Shown piece by piece: positions 1 through 13,900 of a stretch of 64,000 nucleotides of DNA. Numbering within the stretch: position 1 is the stretch's first letter; every line of letters starts with the position of its first letter. The DNA lies in NCBI GenBank assembly GCA_009823395.1, contig CM020513.1, positions 13,186,001-13,250,000 of the forward strand. The letters run 5' to 3'. The translations under genes and the position numbers were made by a program. Below the pieces are notes generated by a model. That model worked only from the letters and a program-made list of their open reading frames with translations, did not search any database and had not been told where the DNA came from. This DNA comes from Thamnaconus septentrionalis (lineage: Eukaryota > Chordata > Actinopteri > Tetraodontiformes > Monacanthidae).

Positions 1-3000
1 ACAGTATGAAGTCACCCATAATACACTGTTAGAATATAATAGCTGTCAATGGATGCACAGTGCTAATAATGTAATGTGCCCCTCCCTGAGGGAGCTGATC
101 TCCTCATCTGGGTCATGGTGAGTATTAAAAGGGTTAAGGGTGCACAGTAAATTTATTGTGGGTCTTCCAGCACCAATGGGCCAGAGCACTAATGGATGAC
201 CTTGGGGTTTGGCTGCTCCAGACTTGAGGAGATCATGTCTCACCACCTCCGTACCACCAGGATGACCCCGGCCCTCTCTGCCCCTGGCCTCAACCTTTAA
301 CTCACTGATCTTTGACCAAATTATTAAGCAGACACCTGCTTTCCGGTGTACAGCAGGATGGAGTGGGGGAGAGGAGGCAGTACTCAAATTTGATGTGGAC
401 GTGCACTGCGACAGTATCCATCTCGCCATGGACGCACCCATCTGTCAGGCTCCTCTGCAGGTCGACGCCTTCGCTCGGCATCTTTATTTCACCGTCCAGT
501 GTCCTGCTGTTTAATGTGTCTCATTTGGATTCAGAATTTAAACATCCCTACAGTGCATTACCATTTTTAGAAATTATAAAAAAAAATGATATATGCATAT
601 GTATATATACATATACAAATACTATTGAGGTGCAGCCATTTCATTCAGTTCATTTGACTGCATGTCAGACTGTCACTGTGAATTTTAGGCCATTTGTACA
701 CGTGAGACAGAACACACATGCTTTTTTTTTAATCAAAATAATTCCAAATGGAGTTCTACCGTCACCCCCATCTCTCTCCGCAGCAATGACACAAAAGCCT
801 GCACGACTAAAATGTTCTGATTTTCATCAGCTCCTGTGCTCCTCTATCAAGGGCACTTACGCTAAAGAGACCAGCCTGTGACTGCTGAGGGCCTGAGGGA
901 CTAGCACGTGTCAAACCTGGGGGAGAAATGGGGAGAAAAAAAAATTACTGCCATTAAGGTATAGCCTGGAAGTGACACTGACCTAACTCTGCCATCTTGC
1001 ATTGTCCCACCATCTGCACCAATGTGAACTCTGCCTTAAATCGTGGCTTCTCAATTAACATGTCCAGCTGGGTGGAGAATTTCGTCAGCTCCCTAATATC
1101 ATTACTGCCGTGCCAGACTGTGATATTAATATTAAAAAAAAGGGGGGAAAAAGGGGGCTGAGCACATTTGCCTGCTGCATGGGAGCCTCTGCTTCTTGGG
1201 TTGTAATGACGTGCACCCACACAGCAGGTTAACCACAGACAGCGCGGTCCTACTAGGTCTTACTCAGTAGAATCTATTGTAAAGGCATAGATGATGGTCT
1301 TGGGTCACTCCTAGTCCCCGCCACCACCACCACCACCATCCAAGGTGGATTCTGAAAACATGAGGCAGCACCTATATGCTAACACATTTACAATTATGGG
1401 ATGGCTGAGGATCAAGCCTTTGAGATATTCTGATGGCCTCAGACAAAGAGGGTTTCGCAAAGCATCGAGTCTTCTTCCAAAATGCAAGCTGTGTGGTCTT
1501 TGTGATAGCCCCATTACAGCATGAAGGACTCTTACTTTAAGGCCGCACGTCTTTGTATATCTGTCTGTGTTTGCTTGTATGGATAACTGTACTTTCCAGG
1601 AAAAGAGATCTTAAGAGGAAGTCTTTGAATGTAGGACATTGGCACTGTAGCGGTTAATCTCCCCCCACGGCTTTACAGACGGCTGTGGATTTAGGAGTTG
1701 GCATCATAACTGACCAGTGCTGTTTGATTAGATAACAGGGGGATCTACTGCAGGCTTCAATGGTCCACCATGCTGAAATGAAACAGTTTGCTTCCCGCCC
1801 GCTCTGCTTTAGAACACGATGGGGGTGATTCTTCAGCAGTCTGATGGCACAAGCTGCCAAGCGGCGTCGGCCGCGGCGATACCACGATCGCGGCGATAGC
1901 GACGGACAGCACCGGCTTGTACCAGATGTTGGGAATTAGCTGCCTTGGGTTGTGCCCCGCGGCTCTCCTTGAGACTCAGTGTGCAGGACTGCAGGTGTTG
2001 ATAAGTTGCCAAAAAAAGGGCCGCGGAAAGATGGTCGGGAAGAGACATGGGAACAAATTCTGGGACACGTTAACGCCGCATTCTGCAGCGACCATGTTTT
2101 TGGCTTTAAGGCAGTGGCAGTCTAGCCAAAAGGCTGGACGGCTCATTATGCTTGCTGAGCAGACTGGGCTGCAAGAATGTCCTTTTGTCGACAGTTGACT
2201 ATAGGAAAGGTCACGCTCTGAAGAGATAAGGACTGCGCATTTGGTGTAAATCTATAGTCTGCAAAACTCTGCAATGAACTGGAGGTTATTATGTTTCCAC
2301 TTATGCTGCTTCATGCAAGGACAAACCACCGTGTGCATATTGCAAATGGAATCGCCTCCATGTCTTCATCGGCTTACCCAATGTTTAACGCATGTTTTCT
2401 TCAGGCCTGTTTGGTGCGGGACTGACTGGTTAAGCTCGGAACCAATGTGGCGGAGGGCCTTTGTCCCCTAAAACGAAATATACTCTGGAGTGCATGCGGG
2501 TGGATGTCACTTCAGATAGAGATGCATTTGGGGGTCTCCATGGGGGGAAATAATGTGCAACAATGATATCTTTGATCATTGCTCGAACTCCCCAGCACAG
2601 GAACTGTGTCGAGTGTGGTTATCATCAACCCATTTCTATTCCCCCAGCACAAATCATTTCATGGCTCCTTCATCCCGTGTGCCAGAACTGGATTTCAAAA
2701 GCAATTTCAGCTGAAAAATAAGGTGCTTTTCTTCAATTTTCGAGCCATTTGTATCAGGGTTAGTGTTGTTTACCTAGCTGGTATACTGGTATTTACATAC
2801 CTCTTTAAAGGAAAAAAAAAAAAAAAAGAGGCCCGGTATGATTTATGGACCGCTGCAAGAGCGCAATTTTCTATGTCGTACACCTAATCTGAGAGGGTAT
2901 GGAGAAAGGTCACATTGACCATACAAATACCATGGCCCTTCCACAGAGAGTGGGTGGATATTCATTCTCCTTAAAAAAAAGAAAAAAAAATGTCAGTTAG

Positions 3001-6000
3001 GTCTGATTTATGATATGCAGAGCAAACAGCGCTCAACAACACCTTTGTTTTTTGAGCCTTGCTTCTGGGCCAATGTAATGGAAAAAGAAAAAAAGAAAAA
3101 AAAAAGAACATTTTGTCCCTTTACTTTGATCATTGATAACACACAGGATAGACATTAACTTGTTTGTTTGCAATTCAAAGACAATTAAAGCAGCTGGTTG
3201 AGTTACAAAGATCAAGAAAATGGAGACAGTGGGAAATGGATAGTTAGATGCTCTCAGGTGTTGGGATCAATGCCATGTTTCACAGTTGTAACCTTTAGCC
3301 TCCCCCTTGACTCCCTGTGTGATATGATACCATGAGACTGGAAGACAAGGCAAACACACTTTCACTTGCTTAGCGAACACAATACTGCAAGGAAAGCCGC
3401 CTGTCTTCCCCTTTTATTCCTCGCACGCATGTTTATTAATGGGCTATTCAAAAGGTATATGGTGGGCATCTTTAATGCAGTGTGTTGTGTCCAACCAGGG
3501 CCTAGAAGGAAACATGACTCTTCACAGCAGTTCCCAAAATACTTTAGTAGAGTAGCGTGAATAAAACCAAGCAAAAAAATAACACTTGAATTAGCTGTAG
3601 TGGTGTGCTCAAAAATAACTAATAAAAAATTTATAATATTAGAAACTTAATCATCTTCCATGTTCCACTCAAAGAAGAGAAACTGAGAGTGGGAGTGGAG
3701 CAAGTCGTGAGGACCGATGAAGATGTTTCCTTGAATTAGCGTTAGCCATAACATTGGCGGTATAACGTCCTCTGACTGAAAAAATAGGCAACTCACTGCA
3801 ACCGACTCAACTGGTGGATGAGAATCCCGGCAAATGTGTATTTTCATGTGCAGAGTTTCCAATCAAATCAATTAATGTTTGCGATGCATTTTCATGCAAA
3901 ATTTGGCCTTCACTGCTTCTGGTTTGCCATCAGTAGATGGCAGAATGATTTAATTAATAGCCGATGAAAACATGTCATTGTCAGTTAATGTTCATTAATA
4001 TTAATAGAAGCTCTGTTTTCTAAGGTGCTGCGTGTCTCTGCCAAAGAGAATACTGGGGGAATCATAGAAAGGTCATCAAATTCACCCACAGCTGAAACAT
4101 TAAGCAAAAAATAATAAAAGGGCATCGCAACCGAGATATCATCCTGGGAGAAAGAAAAAAAACAACGAGATGACAGCGACTAAAACAAGCATGAGGCTGG
4201 CACAGCGGCGGCTTTATTTGGTGATTAATTTGCATTTAAAGCGGCTGTGCTGTGAAGAGAAATTTCGATGTCGAGCGCAGTTTTTCGCAAAATATTTTGA
4301 TGTGGGTGTCAAAAAAACAAAACAAAAAAAAAAACAGCACGAGCAACTGGTGCGGTTCACCATCGTCTCTGTTCGGCACGTTCTCTCACTGTCTTGTTTT
4401 CCTCTCTCACCAGGACGTAATTGACTGCGAACACATGAATTCATACAATACGAAAAGGAAAGAGTGTGTGGTGTCCGCGCTGCGATTCGGTTTCATGTTC
4501 GGCATTACACGCTCATTATTTACAGCGCGCTCGGCCCTTGCATATACGCGGACCATTTTATGGCGGAGCGGAGTGGGATCAAGTTCACTCCTAATGACAG
4601 CCCCTCGCTGACCTCTCCAGAGGAAACAAATGGAGCCCCAAGGTGATGTTTCAATATCGCTAACTACTTGGGTGTCCCAGGGAAAGGAACAGATGTAGCC
4701 CTGAGGATGAGGACGGGGTGAGGTGCGGGTCAAGGTCACCATACGCCAAGGTTAGGGTCAGATAAGCTCGGCTGGCTCGGGGTCTTCGCATGCCCAGCGG
4801 CCATAAAAAGGGAGACGTTGGACAGAGACTGGAGAGCTATGGATCGAGTGTTATTTCGCTGAGGGCCCGAGGCGCGGGTGAGGGCAGGGGCGTGGAGGTC
4901 CACCACTCTCATATGCCTGGGTTATACAGTTGGCCTTGCCGCACGCTCTGGGCTGTGTGGGAGGGCACTTGCAAAAATAACTATCACACTTACCAGCAAA
5001 GAAACTGAAAAATCCACCCCTGACAATGGAGCTTGTTATACAATTAACTAGAATTCGTCTGAAATTTCTAGGGGCTCATATTCTACCTATATTCAGATCT
5101 TCGACAAGTTGATTATTAACTAAAGGATGAGCCCTCTGTTTGCATGCTCAGGCAAAAACAAGCAGCTTCCTGCTAGCGAGCGTCCAAATTTCATCATGCG
5201 AAGAGATTTATTTTGTCCTTATAATGATGGTTAACCTTCGGTATTAACAGGCCAGTATTAGAATTTTGCTATTCCTCAGTTCCAATCCCACCTCACGTGC
5301 CGTGAAAACATGTAGCACCTGACAGCTGATGTCACAGCATCACCCAGTGATGAAGTCTGCAGCCACATTTGCCAAACTCAAGGTACAGAACCAATAGTAG
5401 CCTGTTAACATGGATTTTTATTTTAATGGGTCCAAATTTCATAGCAAATTAGAGGAAGTTGTAATGGATTTTGCTGTTTCCATAAAAATAAATAAACAGA
5501 ATAATATCCCTGTTTGTGCACATCAAAAGGCTTTATAGGAACAAGTGAGGTGAGTAAGTAAGTTGAGTGCCCCTTTGTAATGTCACAAACGAAGGTTGTT
5601 TTTTTTTTTTTGCACATATTCTGAAAAACGAAGCTCACAAAAGAAATAAAAGATGAGTTTCTCATTGACAGCCGGAGCTCCTCGTCAAGCTAAAGACACG
5701 TTAGCAGTCATTAATACAATGATTGTTATGACAGGAGGTTTTTTTACTGCTTTGAAAGGAAACTTGTTTTGCATTGAAAGCCGGATTTTTCTAACTGCCC
5801 CAAAAGACAGTAGAAAGGATTTCCAATACACAAAACCCATGGCAAAACACCATCCTTTCTGCTTAACTTACCATCTGAATCCATATGTATATATTCTATA
5901 AGGCGAGCGCAAGAAATGATCCCTTAATTAGAAAAATCTAAATGAATTACTTCAGGTTATTTGTTAATATGACTATGAAATGTCAGACTGTGCCATTAGT

Positions 6001-7870
6001 TACGGTGGGAGATCCCATGGTATTTGGAGAGGAATAAATTGGCGCCGGCGCATTTATTTTGACTTAATTAATAAGATAACCTAAGTGATTTATTTGATTC
6101 CCAGGGCTGCGCAGCAGAATAATAACCTACAGTGCGAGCTAAATTTGCTAAATGTGTTCAACGAGAGAAGGACAACAGGAACAGAGTGAGACTGCAATTA
6201 CTGTCATATTCACGGGGAGGAGGATGCTAATAGGGAGATTTTCTGCTCCAGATCAAATCAAATGTAAATGTATCCTGGTGGGTTGTGCAGCCTTTAATTA
6301 GAAGGTGCAAGTAGTTTGATAAAGTCTTGAAGATGGTGGTTCCTGCGGTTGTCAGCTCATTACACGGCCGCTCGTTCTGCCGCACGCGCACTCGCTGTAT
6401 ATTTCCTTGCACTTTATCGTCAACACCGAGTCAAAACATCCTCTCATGTTGAGGGAACGATAAAATAAAGAAACAAGCGCATTCTTCATCTCGGAGGTGG
6501 AACCATTGTGAGGATAGTTGGGGATATTAAAGGAACATGCAAACAAAATTGATTGCTTGTTTTAAACACCTTTGAACATAAATGTAAGTACAATTAAGAA
6601 AAATCTTATCTTATCTCAATTTTTTTTTTTTTTTATGCACTGACTACACGAAAACTTGATGTTGGAGATACAGGTTTTGTGCGTAAAGCAGCCAACTGTG
6701 TTTGTCTGTTTTTTAATATATTATGGGGTTCTCAGAAATTCATCATCATATAACACAAAGTGCTTTTTCCCTTTGAAGGACTGCAGGACTGACACCATGT
6801 GCATCACAAACAGTGCTGCTGGTGGAAGAATGTTTTGCCTGCCACTACATGGAAATGCTGGAAATTTTAGTGGATTTTTCTGGGAGGGAGCTGAATTTAA
6901 TTTACACTTTGTCACTTCTTTCCATCCAATTCCTACTGCTGTGGTGTCAGTCAACACTGGTACTCCAATTTTGTTAAAAAAAAGAAAAAAGAAAGAAAAA
7001 AGAAAAAAGAAAAATTGGGATATTGGGAAAATGTACTTGTGAAATGTTCCTCTTTCCCATTTTTTTGTAAATGGTGACAAGGAATTCATCTCTGTTTTTT
7101 TCCCAACATCTTGGGGCCTTTCCCAGCAATCCTATGGTTTAGAGCTTCATCAGCACTTAGAGGCAATCTAGAGACTCAATGGGAAATAAATTTTTTTTTT
7201 TTTTTTTAGCATTGTGGCATCAGAAAAGATATAAACTTTTCACTACACAGACAAAAAACAGTGAGAATGACTAATATAGTTATTATTATTGATATCATAT
7301 TGTTGCATTAATTAAATACAGGTCGAGATCAGTTTCCCGAACAGCAGTTTTATTTACAGGGTGTCACTGTTTGGAACATGTTCTTTATTAAAGCTGCTTT
7401 TTAATGAGGTCTTGGGGAAAAAAAGGTGCTGACGAAGCGCATTATTTGCTCAAGCAACATTATTAACAGCGATAAGCCAAGTTAGTCAACATAGCACACG
7501 ACACTGCACGGGCAGCAGGTAAGAGCAGCGACGGCTAGGCGGAGATGGAGAGAGAGCCGCAACTCAAGAAGGTCACCACTTTTTTTTTTTCCCCTCACAC
7601 TTTTTTGCAGTCAATAACTGACATTTAAGTGCACGTTTCAGACGTTACAGATAAAAATTACGCAAGATAATGGCGAGCGGGGCGGCTTACACTAGCGCGC
7701 AATTATGAGGCGTAATGAGATGCAGAAATGCAAATGCCTTTGTGCGTCCTCCAGCCTGTCTTTGTAGGCGGCCGCGGCGGCGTCTGTGGCGGATGATACA
7801 TGCATGCTGCTGATGGGAGACAGAATGGTGACATGTGGGAGAGGGAGCAAGCAGTGAACAGAACTGGGGC

Positions 7871-7871
<1 letters not shown>
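1..7871. other. Unique non-coding DNA, left flank
   Basis: I see no supportable gene here. Open frames are short and lack exon signals on both sides. Notable content is an AT-rich self-complementary patch near 587-617, a CpG-dense island of only about 45 bases near 1861-1905 in otherwise ordinary sequence, a run of 17 A at 2811-2827, mixed A/G tracts near 3080-3110 and 6980-7010, and a palindromic GC core inside AT arms at 6033-6058. A good splice-acceptor-like site before 4414 is followed by an open frame to about 4611, but no donor or recognisable protein accompanies it. Intron or intergenic DNA is the simplest reading. Confidence 0.6.
6033..6058. other. Interrupted palindrome with GC core and AT arms
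   Basis: The 10-base core GCGCCGGCGC is its own reverse complement. It is flanked by AATAAAT on the left and its complement ATTTATT on the right, with two extra bases on the left side. AT-rich TTAATTAATAAG follows directly. The symmetry is seen directly; a role as a protein-binding site is inference. Confidence 0.5.

Positions 7872-7966
<95 letters not shown>
7872..7966. repeat. (CA)n microsatellite, about 95 bases
   Basis: Essentially perfect CA dinucleotide array. It produces spurious Cys-Val and Thr-His open frames on both strands, which are not genes. Such arrays are typical of fish genomes and usually length-polymorphic. Confidence 0.98.
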
Positions 7967-7969
<3 letters not shown>

Positions 7970-10211
7970 CGGATCCCATAACTGCCACAGCCAACGCTCT
8001 CCAAATATACACAGTTAATTACCTGGTATGGATGGTTTGTTTTTATCATAGTTGGAAATACATGATGTAGATGTTATTTTCTTTTATAAAAGATGTTTTT
8101 TAGTATGTGCAGCAATATTTTCTTTTATGTGATTTCCCTTTAACTATGCTTCTCAATAGATGAGAAGTACATTATGAATAAAATATTTCAAGATATAAAG
8201 GATGAAGGTGCAAACATGCATTTTCTTCTCTTAAAGAAATATAGGGGAATTAAAATCCTCATTCCTTATTTGATTTGATTTGATTTGCAAAGACTATTTT
8301 GCTTCCTTGATCTCAAACCTTCCTTTCAGATGCAAAACCCATAAACACGGCAGCTGTAAACAACGCATACCTTTACAAATGGGCTGCATTAAGCCGCGGC
8401 TATTTAGTTTTAAGAAAGAAAACAAAAAAAGAGAAGCACACAGCCTCCTTTCCTGGGCTTGTAGGTTCGCCCTTTTCCAGACCTGTCGCCCACCCCTCTA
8501 CCTCTGGAGGCAGATAAGAATGGCACACAAAACATGCTAGCAGTCATGCTGTTTGTTAGAAGCAATTAATTTCTCCAAGGCCTTCATTCCATTCAGGGTG
8601 AGCTTTTGTGCCGCTAAATCCCACTATTCTGCGCTTCTCTTGTTCCACGTAGGAGGGTATGAGAGAGTGGAGGATCGGAAAGGAGAGGGAGAGCCTTTGG
8701 ATGACAGATTATCTTGGGCCAGTTAAGCATGTAATTGCTCAAATGAGTTAAAATCCCTTCAAATATCTGTCTCTGCACCTCATCACACCACTTCATACGC
8801 TCAAATATTTGACAATCGACGAGACCAACCAAAAAGGAGCCTTTGGTAGCCAGCCGCCGGGACTGTAGTCCAGCGACAGGAATGTTATTTACCAGACATT
8901 CTAGCTTCACTTTGCTACATTAGGGCGACATTAACGTCATGTTTGTGTGACATCAAAATGTTTGCGGCCTCGCCCCTGAGATACACCAATGTCGGTTATC
9001 AGTCACCAGAATTCAGGATCAGTGGTGAGATACAGCGATTGTTCTTGAGAGAAACGGACGCAGCAGTTTGCACATTCAGATCTGGAGAATGTGAGACATC
9101 CCCTTGCCAAGTTTTTTTTTTTTCCCCCCTTTTTTTCTCCCCCACATGGCCACTGTTGCTCCAGACTAAGGCTGATGGATTCATGCCTTGGAGGGAGAAG
9201 GTGCAGCATGCTAGACTTCTGAGGGTCACCGAGTGAACTGCTCCACCGTGATTGCCCCCACCAACCCCCCTATTCAAACAACCATCCAGAGACGACCCTC
9301 ACTACATGGTGTTTGACACAACTTGCGTTTTTTTGCCCGGTGTTTCGATGCCATTCAAGGCCGCAAGTGTTGCCTCCTGTAATATGGCATAAATTAATGA
9401 ATCCACGGCGATCAATTCGCACAAAAAAGATGTTTTGGGACGAGAGACAAAGGCTGTTTTCGGGGAGCACGACGGAAAGGCGTGGAACATGATGGGCTGG
9501 ATAAAGACAGAGATTTTTTGCCAGGTGTATTTGGCCCTTGCCAAAATGCCACCCTCAGAGCAGGCAGGGCGTCCTGCATTGCCTCCCTGAATGAATGCTA
9601 ATGAGGGCGTGTGTGTATGTCTGAATGTTATTCACACCACATCAAACTGGGCCTGCAAAGAGGTGCAAAACTGGGGCTGGCAGCCACCCAAAGCAAAACA
9701 ACCTGGAAGAATGTCAGACGTGGCGTGTTCCTGGGACACGCTGCATGCAGTATGGAGCGTTATAGGAGGGAAAATACACACGTGTAAATAAATACATGCA
9801 GCCTATATTGAGCCGACATGGAGGGGTGGAGAAGTCTGCTGGAAACTGTAAATGTTTATGGTCATTTAAAAATACTTGCCTGTTTCCCCACAGGAAAATT
9901 AAATAATAATAATGATTGAAAATAACGAAGAGAAAAACGACATATTTATTTCATTCGATAGACTGGCTTTTTTAAAACAGGAATTCAAAACTCACATGCC
10001 ACAACACTCACATGCAATTACTGCCACAAATCGCTTAAAAACTGTACAAAAGAAAGCAAATAAAAGAGAATGTGACTAAAATATGAGCAAAGAAAAACAT
10101 CCAAGTGGAATTTTAATTAAAGGATGCACACTGGGAATGCCTTTTCCATATTAGCAGATTAAACAAACCATCTAACCAGCCTCAACCATGAACACGACGT
10201 GACTCGCAAAC

Positions 10212-10223
10212 CGATCGCGATCG
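10212..10223. other. Perfect 12-base CpG palindrome
   Basis: CGATCGCGATCG is its own reverse complement and holds four CpG dinucleotides in a region that is otherwise not CpG-rich. It is immediately followed by TTTAGCGCGG. The sequence is certain; any function is unknown. Confidence 0.6.
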
Positions 10224-10376
10224 TTTAGCGCGGTCCAACTTTGTCCAGGTGAGGCGTCCTCGGGATTGCCTTCACGTAGCCTGACAGCTGATGGGCAGGC
10301 AAGGTCACTGCATGTGTGCTCTCATTTAAGACGCAGACATGAGACTAGAACTGGGGGTTACTCGGGTCCATCAGAG

Positions 10377-10386
10377 CTGTCAATCA
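10377..10386 (-). promoter_or_regulatory. PBX-MEIS/PREP type composite site
   Basis: The minus strand reads TGATTGACAG, the textbook composite half-site pair for PBX with MEIS/PREP (TALE homeodomain) proteins. It overlaps a run of homeodomain-like motifs (ATCAATTAATGACAATTA) and lies about 100 bases after CCTGACAGCTGATGGGCAGG, which contains another TGACAG core. The motif match is direct; binding and enhancer activity are inference. Confidence 0.35.
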
Positions 10387-10929
10387 ATTAATGACAATTA
10401 CCAAGCAAGGACGTCAGTGGGAGGTGAAAGAGGCAATGAGAGTGACCAAGAGGGAACAACGCCGGCAACGGGACGAATTATGGAGAATGGAAAATAATAA
10501 CTGGAACTGAATGGCATTATCGGCCCACGTGCGTGGCGATCGCTCACTTCCCAGCCAGTTTAAGGAGGTACATCAATCGGGCTCCGCGACAGGGGTTTGG
10601 AACCTTGTCTTAATTGTCAAACAACTGAGAGGAAGAAGAAGAAGAAGAAGAAAGACCTTCAAAACATCATCAGCAGGAAAAGCACATCCCTCTGTGATTG
10701 GCGCTTGTGCTAATGCGCCCTTCGCATTTCAAAAACTTTGCAAACAGTTCTAAGATAAAAAAAGAAAAAGAAACCAGAGTGACTGACTCAGGAGCATCAG
10801 CGCACACTGTCCCACGATGAGAAGACAAACAGAGTCGCGCTCGGCCGAAACCAGCCAAGGAAAAAAAGGGGGAGAAAGGGGGAAAAAAGGAGGGAGGGAA
10901 AGCATTTTGAAATTCTCCAGCTGGCAGGC

Positions 10930-10985
10930 TTTAATTTTCCGCCATTCTAATTAAAATGCAAATTAAATTTATAATTAGCAACCAC
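10930..10985. promoter_or_regulatory. Candidate cis-element: octamer plus TAAT cluster
   Basis: A perfect POU octamer ATGCAAAT (10956-10963) sits among several homeodomain cores (CTAATTA, AAATTAAA, TAATTAGC). POU and homeodomain motifs packed this tightly are common in conserved vertebrate enhancers, but AT-rich DNA also produces them by chance. Conservation has not been tested. Confidence 0.25.
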
Positions 10986-13900
10986 AGTATCCGAGAAACC
11001 ACCTTGTGTGCTGCCCAAACATATGGGGCAGCCAGCGGTGGGCAGTGCTGTCTCTAGGAGACAGCAGAGGTGGGTGGCAGGGCTGGCTGGGGCGGGGGGG
11101 TGTCTGCCGAGGAAAGGACGCAGGCTGGGCGGGTGACACACGGCGAGCGGCACTAAAACCTCACCCCTCTCCTCTCAGCTGGAAGCCTTCTAAGCTCCTC
11201 CAAGTGCAGCGAGGCTCGGGGAGCGCGGCTCATTTTACTCTGCTGCCACTGGCCCGTGTCACAGGTCAGCGCACGTGTCACCTCAGCTAGGTGCAAGTGC
11301 AGTGACCAGTGCTGGCGGGGTCAGCCGCTCGGGATCGAAAGGTTTCTGACCAAAATTAACCTCTGTGGACTGCCAGATAATTAATTTTTCATTGATGGCT
11401 TGTTTCATTGTAAACACAAGCGCACCGACATTTCTCCACTCGACGCCCTGCGAAGTCGCTACTTTTGAGCATTTGAAATTGAATTCGAAGGGGAGGAGAC
11501 ACACAAGGCTAAATGACAAGACAGACAACCACTACCAGTTTATATAAGGCCTTTTCATGTTGAATAGTTCACTGGAAGATTTATACAAAACAAAAAGGTT
11601 CCAAGTGATATCTGTAGTTTTTGAAACAAAGGGTAAAATGTTTCACGGAGACGGGTTCCCATCGGGTTGGAAACATTCTGATCATGTCACCAATGAGCCA
11701 CATAGGATTAATATGTGCAGTGTTCCTCATGGCCAATGCAAGCAAACAATAATAATTAAAACTTTTGCAATTGACAATAGCTCTGCCGCTCTGCAATGTA
11801 GCTACGATTGACATAATTTGTCCACACCAAGTCAGCGAGGGACTGGAGTCTTAAACTAAGTCATTTGAAACAAACTTTAAAGACTTTGCTTTAAACTTGC
11901 TCAACACTTTATGGAAACTCAACAAATAACCAATAAATAAAGAAGGACACCAGTGGAGGGAGGACTGGGTGACAGGAAGGAGCTGTTGATAGCCAACTCC
12001 TTGTTGGCCAACACAAGTTAGCGCCAGGTCACTCTTGATCACTCTGGCTTTCCTCCGGGGTGCCTGCCTCTCTCATTGACACTGCTGAAACAGCACCATC
12101 AATCATCCATCAGTTGTCACGGCCCCTGGACCCGAGGTCAGAACAAATCCATGTCAATAGAAAAGGGCCACGTCTTACCATGTGCTTTCGCTCAGCCGGA
12201 CAGTTTGCCGGTGACACTGTGTCAAGAGGCTGCCATCCCACTCTGTCCTCCTTCGCCTTGGAATGACGGAGTCGATGAGAAGGTCTCATGTGACCCCCTT
12301 CATCACCCCGCCCCCTTGTCACCTGAGTTGGACCACCACCTTCCATTAGGCAGTTAAGTGTCTCCAATACAAGACAAGACTTATCTGGCGAGCTGTCAGG
12401 TGAGTTAACTCGTCGAGCTTTGTGTAGACAATTGGATGTGGCCCTGTGTCACCGGTGACACGTCTCCTCTTACACGGCACTCTTTAAATGACACTCATTG
12501 CCGCGCAGAGTCAAGCATTAGCACAATGTCATCGCCAATCGCGTTGGGTAAGAGCCATTCACCGATGCAGGGGGGGAAAGATTGTACAAACCGCTTCCTG
12601 CCTTCCCAGCGCTCCCTTATTTCTTTTGCACTTTCTTATAGAACTTGTGGATTAATAGACAACACAGCTCGCTGGCTAGCTGCATTGTTGAGACGTGACG
12701 TCTTTCTGTATGTCGGACAAAAGGAACCTTTCTGTGAAGACATCCAAACCGCAGCGGTGGACAAAACAGTCAAGATGATGTATGGCTAAACCGAGCTGAC
12801 AGTCAGCGCTTTACAAAAACACAGTTTCCAAATATAATCCTCCATTGTTTTCTGGTCGCCAAGAAGCGTTCCCGCTAGCTGTTTGGTCGAGCCACCTGTT
12901 GCCTTGCTAATCATGCCGAGAAGATACTCATAAATCATAACATTCTTCAATTAATCAAGCTGTCAGCAGCTAGGTGAGAGGTCGTGCATGGAAGAGACAG
13001 AAGTCATCAGTGCGGTGTGAAGGGGTCATGGCTGCATGGCATCTCTTATTCTTGGGAAGTGTCACGAGAGAAGCCAGCGGGACAAAGGAGAAATCAAAGT
13101 CCAAGGGACACAAGAAAAGGAGGTGGGGGGAGGTGGCCAGTCAGCGCTGCTGGAGCTGCAGGAAAAGAAGCAGGGTCCGGAGCATAAAGCCAGTCAAATT
13201 GACCTGTCATTACATCAAGAGGGCCGTGCCAAGGCACTACATTATCACAACTCGCCATACCCTTTAAGATGACAGAGTTCCTGCAACTTACCAGCTTCCT
13301 GCGGCAGCCAATTTCCATAATTAACAAATCACTCATGTGTCAGTTATTTGACTTCCATTCAAACGGAGGACTCCATTCGGTTTAAATGGCGTGTGCTGTA
13401 CGCTTCAAACCAGAGGATGGTTAATAGCCTCACAAGCGCACAAATTACAATCCACCATTTAGTCTCGTGTGTGGCTCATTAAAACAGAGTACAGAATGCA
13501 GTTTAAAAACAACAGCACAGCCTAACAACATCCTGTTAAGTGGATCCACGCAAGTATTCAGAGTTAATTCAAATCAAATCAAATAATTCCCAAAAGCAAA
13601 ACCTATACTTGCTTTAATATTATTGACCACGTGAAGAACATTGAATGAATCTGATATACCCAGAATTGGGAGAAGCGGCAGCCTCAATATTTAGCTCTTT
13701 TTCATTTTTCTTTTTTTTTTTTGAAGGGCTTTCATGCAGTAGGTGTTGGCTCTTAACGTTCATACACTGGAGAGAGTGATTTGATGTAGCACCGTAAAAA
13801 CTGCTTTAGCATCCATTCAGTTTCTCCTCCTCTTGACTAAACCCTTTGCGGAACATGCAGTGCGAATTCTATTCATCAAGTCAAAGCATCAAGTGGTGAC

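Noticed and set aside
4414..4611. Strong acceptor followed by 65 open codons
   Set aside because: No donor, no homologous peptide and random-like composition; isolated acceptors of this quality recur throughout the window.
7687..8049. Cys-Val and Thr-His rich open frames on both strands
   Set aside because: They are translations of the CA microsatellite and its flanks.
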